From positions 33,691,485 through 33,755,484 of the forward strand of contig JAAONU010000002.1 of assembly GCA_012932295.1 (NCBI GenBank): a stretch of DNA of 64,000 bases. Reading direction: 5' to 3'. The notes under the pieces were generated by a model, which was not told where the DNA came from, searched no databases, and worked only from the letters and a program-made list of their open reading frames with translations. Position numbers and translations under genes: made by a program. This document shows, piece by piece, positions 59,540 to 64,000 of the stretch (position 1 is the stretch's first letter; every line of letters begins with the position of its first letter). Origin of the DNA: Cyclina sinensis (lineage: Eukaryota > Mollusca > Bivalvia > Venerida > Veneridae).

Positions 59540-61521
59540 ATCCTCATGATTTTTATTCAAAAGAATCATAAGACATGTACAGCTATTTACACAAAAAAGA
59601 GAAAGACAAAAAGTATTTTCATCACTTGATTAATCAATATATAACATAATTTATAACAAAACCATTCACAAGTATTCAAATAAATATAAAATCTGATTAA
59701 ATAACAGTCATAGATTTGGTGAAAGTCTGTTCACATGTTTTTGAGCCTTTTCCAATAAAGTCTGAACTACAGCCCAGATTGACTTTCAACTACCAGCAAC
59801 TAAAACCAAACAATTTTTACCAAACAAGATCCTATATTAAACCTGGACAGAACAGGAATTTTCCTTCCAAATTCTGAGCTTACATGTGTTTGGAAATGTC
59901 AATACTAGTAATATTATAATGATTTCTGCTGATTTCCACAGAAACACTACTGACAAATATAAAGTACATTTGTACATCTTGCAGAATGTCAAGAAAATTC
60001 ATTTTACTTCTAGGTTACATCAACAGAATTTTTCTTTTCCATAAAGACATCAAAGTTAATATATATTGTCAAAATAGAAATAAAACTCGAGCATTTTGCA
60101 TTGTCAGTAAAACAAGTTTGAGACATTTAGTAAGCACTTAAAATAGAATACAAAATGAAATACACAAAGTAGGAATTTTTATAAATCATTAACAAGACCC
60201 TAGTAAGACTTACGTGTAATCAAAAAACAAAAATATGTAACTATGTTTATGTGAAATTTCCAGTAGCTGCCTGAGCCAAAAATTTACATTCTGTCTGATT
60301 AAAATATTAGGCATAATTAAATCAATCTCCTTTAAAGTGACCTAACAGTTATTATATAAAAAATTCCCCCACCCATCTCAGTTCCATTACAGACAACATG
60401 TATGTACATATACAAATTACAATGATAAATACAGGTGCAAATGTAACAGTATATTGCTGAATGAAATAACAAGCTATTCTGGCATAGTCCAAGCCTCATA
60501 TCTGTATCCTCCCCCCAAAATCCCAGACCAAATTCCATAGAAAAATCAGTCTAAATTCCTGACTGTTTCTAAGATTCTAAATATTCTATACTAATGAGAC
60601 TAAATCAAACAAAAACTGCTAACTAATAATCTTATTTTTGAGGAATAACATCTTTTAAGGCATCTTAAAAAAATATTACATGTTAAAACTCAGAAACTTT
60701 TCTGTCACAAGAAATCCTCATTTTTTGCCAAATATTTTTAAAGACTTTTGCCAAGACTTATTTGGTATGTTGAAAAGGCTGTTGTTTCTTTATATACAGG
60801 TAAAATCCCTTCCAGTTAGTAGATATTTCTCTCTCTCTCTCAGTCACCATTTATACCATGGGCCTTGTAATTTTGTGTGTTGAAATGTTCTTCTGCCTTA
60901 TAAAAAGTTATAAAGATCCAATTTTTGTTGAAAAACTTCTTTAAGACTGTAGGGTTCCAGGTTATTCATCTATAAAAATGTTTCATTTTAAAAAGACAAC
61001 AATATCACAGTCTCCAGGTTTCTGTGTCAGTATTTATCTTTCAACTTCTGTAAAAGAAAAGAGATATGGTTAAATGTGTTAAACATGGCATGAATCTCTT
61101 AACTCACCTTCTACCTTATCTAAACTTGAAAGAGTAATAGCACTTTACACTTATATCATGTATCATGATTTAATCACCAGAGGTTTTAACTGATATGCAA
61201 AATGCTGATTGTTTTGGTAATGTGCAAAATCTGCATGCACATGACCCATACTAATGCAAAATTTTAAGAAAAAAATGAACAAAAATATTGATGTATTGAG
61301 TAGATATTATGACATGACTGGCACAGTTTCAAACAACATGGCAATGATCAAATTTCAATTCTACAATTAGAATCCATAGGCTCAGGGCAAAAAGTTAGTT
61401 ACTTCAAATTCATCATGGATGTAGGTATTTTTCTGAATCCAGTCAAAATCAGAAGCCCTCAACAAGGGCTTAACAACATAATCTCATTTATTTTCATTAA
61501 TCCTAATAAAATTGTAACCTG
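59540..61521 (-). other. Probable long 3' UTR of DAZAP2
   Basis: About 2 kb of AT-rich, stop-dense sequence follows the DAZAP2 stop codon without any repeat or exon. AATAAA on the minus strand at 59552-59557 is a reasonable polyadenylation signal. A long 3' UTR is also what I recall for vertebrate DAZAP2. Extent is inference. Confidence 0.45.
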
Positions 61522-63619
61522 TTAGAATCCCCATGTATAGCCTCCATCATTTCTGCCACCAGAGAACCAGTTTGAACTCTGCTGTGTCCCGATCACCTGG
61601 TGTCCCTGCATTGCTGCCATCTGTGCCCCAGTAGGTGCAACTCCTGGTGGGGGTGGCTAAAAAATAGACATCGGTATGTCAAAAGCATATTACTATACAG
61701 CCATATGCTTTTATTTCACATCAAAGCAATCATACAAATTCCTTCTATTGTAACATCACATTGCTGAAGGTATCTGGCAGTAATAATTTTATTCTTGCTT
61801 CTGTACAGCCCAATCTGGAATGCATCTCACTTAAAAATGCAACCTCTCTGTAGGATTATTTATCATAAACTATTTAGTCGTATTTTCATACAATTATGTA
61901 GAAGCAAAACCACAACAGAAATCTTTCTGCGAAGCATTTTCAGTTTTTCTATAAAACTAAAATACTTACAGGAATTCTTGCCTGAGAAACGCCATCAAAT
62001 CTTGCACCTGAATCAAACAAGCCTGGAGCAATTACTGTCTGTGGAAATGGTTGTTGTGGATACATTGGTTGAGGGGGAGGTGCAGGCTGATACTGAAACA
62101 CCAAAACAGATAATAATATTTACCCTTCAAAGCACAAACAATGCTATCAGTGTATGACAGGTCTCTACTGTCTATCCTGTCTCTACTGCCTATCCTGTCT
62201 CTACTGTCTATCCTGCCTCGATGTCCTAACCTGTCTCTACTGCCAATCATGTCTAAGTGTCCTGTCCTGTCTCTACTGCCTATCCTGTCTATATACTTCT
62301 CTGACTGTCTACTGAATATTTCTTCATTTCAATTTAAAGCAAAACAAGTCCAAAAATATACAAGAGTAATAGTAATATGCTCTCCCTCATCCAACAGCTC
62401 AGTAAGCATGAGTAAGGAGATGAAAATTTTATGACTTTCGTTGTTATTACTAACAACAGATTGACTTACCTGTGAATAAGGTGGCGGAGCTTCCTGATAT
62501 GGAGGTGGATTTGGACTGGCATACTGCACTGGATTTGGTACTGGCTGACCTAAAATGTGTACAGCACAAATGCAAGAATAACTTACATAATAATTCCTGA
62601 CCAGGTATATTTAATTCAAGATTTCAAAGACCTAAAATACCATAGCACTTTAGTATTTTAGGTCTTTGAAAATATTTAACAGACATGTGGATGCTTTACT
62701 GTTTGGGAAAAAATGCATTCTGTTTGTTATTTTTCTACTCGAATTTACTTTGCACTTTAATGTAAGCAGATCAAGTTATATATAATTAATACCCAAAGGA
62801 AGTTTTCTTACTTAACGCGAAGCAAAAAATGCATTCAGCTAAAATGTTATGACAATACCAGTAAGAGTAAACTAGTCTCACTATTTTGCCTCTGCATGTG
62901 AACCGAAATCATAGGCTGACATTTTATAGTTGTTCACCTTCTACGTCTCACTTTGATCTGCATCTGCCTACACGGATTCGCCCAGTCGTATGCGGTTGGG
63001 CACATATTTTCACTTGTTTGTCCAATATTTTGCAGAGATTACATACAAAATGATGATATTAAGATAAAATATGATATCTTTAACCAAACCAGTCCCTTTC
63101 ATGTAAGAAAAACATGCAGATAATATATGTCTAAATGGAAACACTTGTTTTGTATCTGTTTATCTGCCATTTTGTCTAAATTCTGACAATCAGATTGACC
63201 AGGTGACGAAGGCAATGATATGACTGTTGCAGAGAAAATTACCCAAGGCGTTCCTTCCGCATGATTACTGCTCGGTTATATGCAGTTTAAAATTAGGCTT
63301 AAAGGTTGAACAACTAAAAAATGTCAGATATATAAAAGCGGCTCATCACTTAAAGCATGATAACTTAGGATAAGAGTAAACTGGCCCATAAAAACATCAT
63401 AATCCATCTATCACCTAATCAATCTTTAACAGAAGTCTAAACATCAATGAAATCTAAGTGACTAGTCAATGTCATTTTTTAATGTATTTATAACTTACCA
63501 TATGGTTGCTGATAAGGATAATTAGACGGGTACTGGGGCTGTGGGTAACCTGCTGGGTAAGTAGATTGCTGAGGATATCCAAGATTAGGAGGAGCTGTTG
63601 GGTATGGCTTTCCCGACAT
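61522..63619 (-). CDS. DAZAP2: DAZ-associated protein 2-like proline-rich adaptor, 4 coding exons
   Basis: Coding exons in transcript order: 63499-63619, 62470-62549, 61970-62092, 61522-61656. All are GT-AG and in phase, giving 152 aa (human DAZAP2 is 168 aa). The N-terminal half is rich in Pro, Gln and Tyr (YPQQSTYPAGYPQPQYPSNY). Exon 2 has the paired PPxY-type motif PPPYQEAPPPYS, matching human APPYTDAPPAYS, the WW-domain and ubiquitin-ligase docking site. Exon 3 has FDSGARFDG (human YDAGARFGA). The last exon carries the conserved tail PPPPGVAPTGAQMAAMQG followed by NWFSGGRNDGGYTWGF, versus human NFFMGGSDGGYTIW. DAZAP2 is an adaptor that moves between nucleus, cytoplasm and stress granules. 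A splice acceptor 4 nt upstream of the ATG (exon from 63623) implies a non-coding first exon further upstream, possibly outside the window. Confidence 0.95.
62158..62292. repeat. 18-bp minisatellite in DAZAP2 intron 2
   Basis: Seven or so copies of CCTGTCTCTACTGCCTAT with substitutions. Because 18 is a multiple of three, it gives misleading repetitive open frames on both strands. Confidence 0.9.
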
Positions 63620-64000
63620 CTTTCTGTAAAAACAATAATCAAGACAGACTTTCAATTTTACATTCAATAAAAACTGGCATGCTTCATGCTATAAGAAAAA
63701 AAAACATTATAATAAAAATGCACATGTAAAATATATGGATCTCATATATGAGACGTTCTGGCACTCATTTTCATTTGGACATTTATTTAATCAAAATAAT
63801 TCAAGTGACATCTTGAGCATATTCTGAGATATTTTTGTTTTGGGTCAGAATCTCGCTATAACCCAGAGGTGAGGTACTGACTCACACAAAAAATTACACA
63901 ATATCTCGACTGGTGTACAGTTAGTTGGACTTGACATTAATTATGTGTCCTAAAAATTGTGAAAGATATTTGTTATCAGAAATACATATTAATATCTATC

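Noticed and set aside
62032..62434. Overlapping repetitive open frames on both strands (RDRIGSRD and LPILSLLS type)
   Set aside because: They come from the 18-bp minisatellite in DAZAP2 intron 2, whose period is a multiple of three.

Overview
This is a eukaryotic, AT-rich, intron- and repeat-rich stretch. It most likely comes from a bivalve mollusc, probably a clam-like species. The evidence is threefold: three animal-specific genes with GT-AG introns (NHEJ1/XLF, HAT1, DAZAP2), many tRNA-derived SINEs and tandem-core elements of the kind common in bivalves, and pentanucleotide-tailed non-LTR retrotransposon ends. There are no operons, ribosome binding sites or CRISPR arrays. All coding models were built by hand from splice sites, reading phase and remembered protein families; no alignment program was run.

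Layout. 1-11.2 kb: intergenic, with a decayed reverse transcriptase relic (6.8-8.3 kb), SINE pieces and a 620-bp foldback element. 11.26-22.09 kb (+): a 16-exon gene for a type I membrane protein of about 588 aa with a signal peptide, four sushi/CCP modules, a SEA-like region carrying a furin-type site, one transmembrane segment and a tyrosine-rich tail. 22.1-30.4 kb: its spliced 3' UTR, then intergenic DNA with two MITE-like foldbacks and a 50-bp minisatellite. 30.44-35.62 kb (-): NHEJ1/XLF, 8 coding exons, 344 aa, ending in a basic Ku-binding-type tail. 35.6-41.4 kb: a repeat cluster with a hAT-like MITE nested in an older repeat, long tetranucleotide arrays and a non-LTR fragment. 41.43-42.72 kb (-): an intronless 430-aa cysteine-rich secreted or GPI-anchored protein with a somatomedin-B-like N-terminus. 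43-47.5 kb: SINEs, a tandem-core element with a nested SINE, and more non-LTR fragments. 47.67-56.77 kb (+): HAT1, 11 coding exons, 408 aa, with a large pearl/Helentron-like array in intron 4. 57-61.5 kb: the HAT1 3' region, a second tandem-core-type element and the DAZAP2 3' UTR. 61.52-63.62 kb (-): DAZAP2, 4 coding exons, 152 aa.

How the genes relate. They do not form a pathway. HAT1 (acetylates new histone H4) and NHEJ1 (double-strand-break ligation) are both nuclear DNA and chromatin maintenance genes, and DAZAP2 is a small proline-rich adaptor. From memory, the human orthologues lie at 2q31, 2q35 and 12q13, the HOXD and HOXC paralogous chromosomes, so the neighbourhood may reflect deep macrosynteny. 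The two cysteine-rich surface proteins look lineage-specific and are the least-described genes here. I found no convincing new multi-gene system. The best leads are the CCP-SEA-TM receptor (with a splice donor duplicated by a SINE and a pair of frame-compatible alternative exons), the GPI-type somatomedin-B ectodomain, and the nested transposons.
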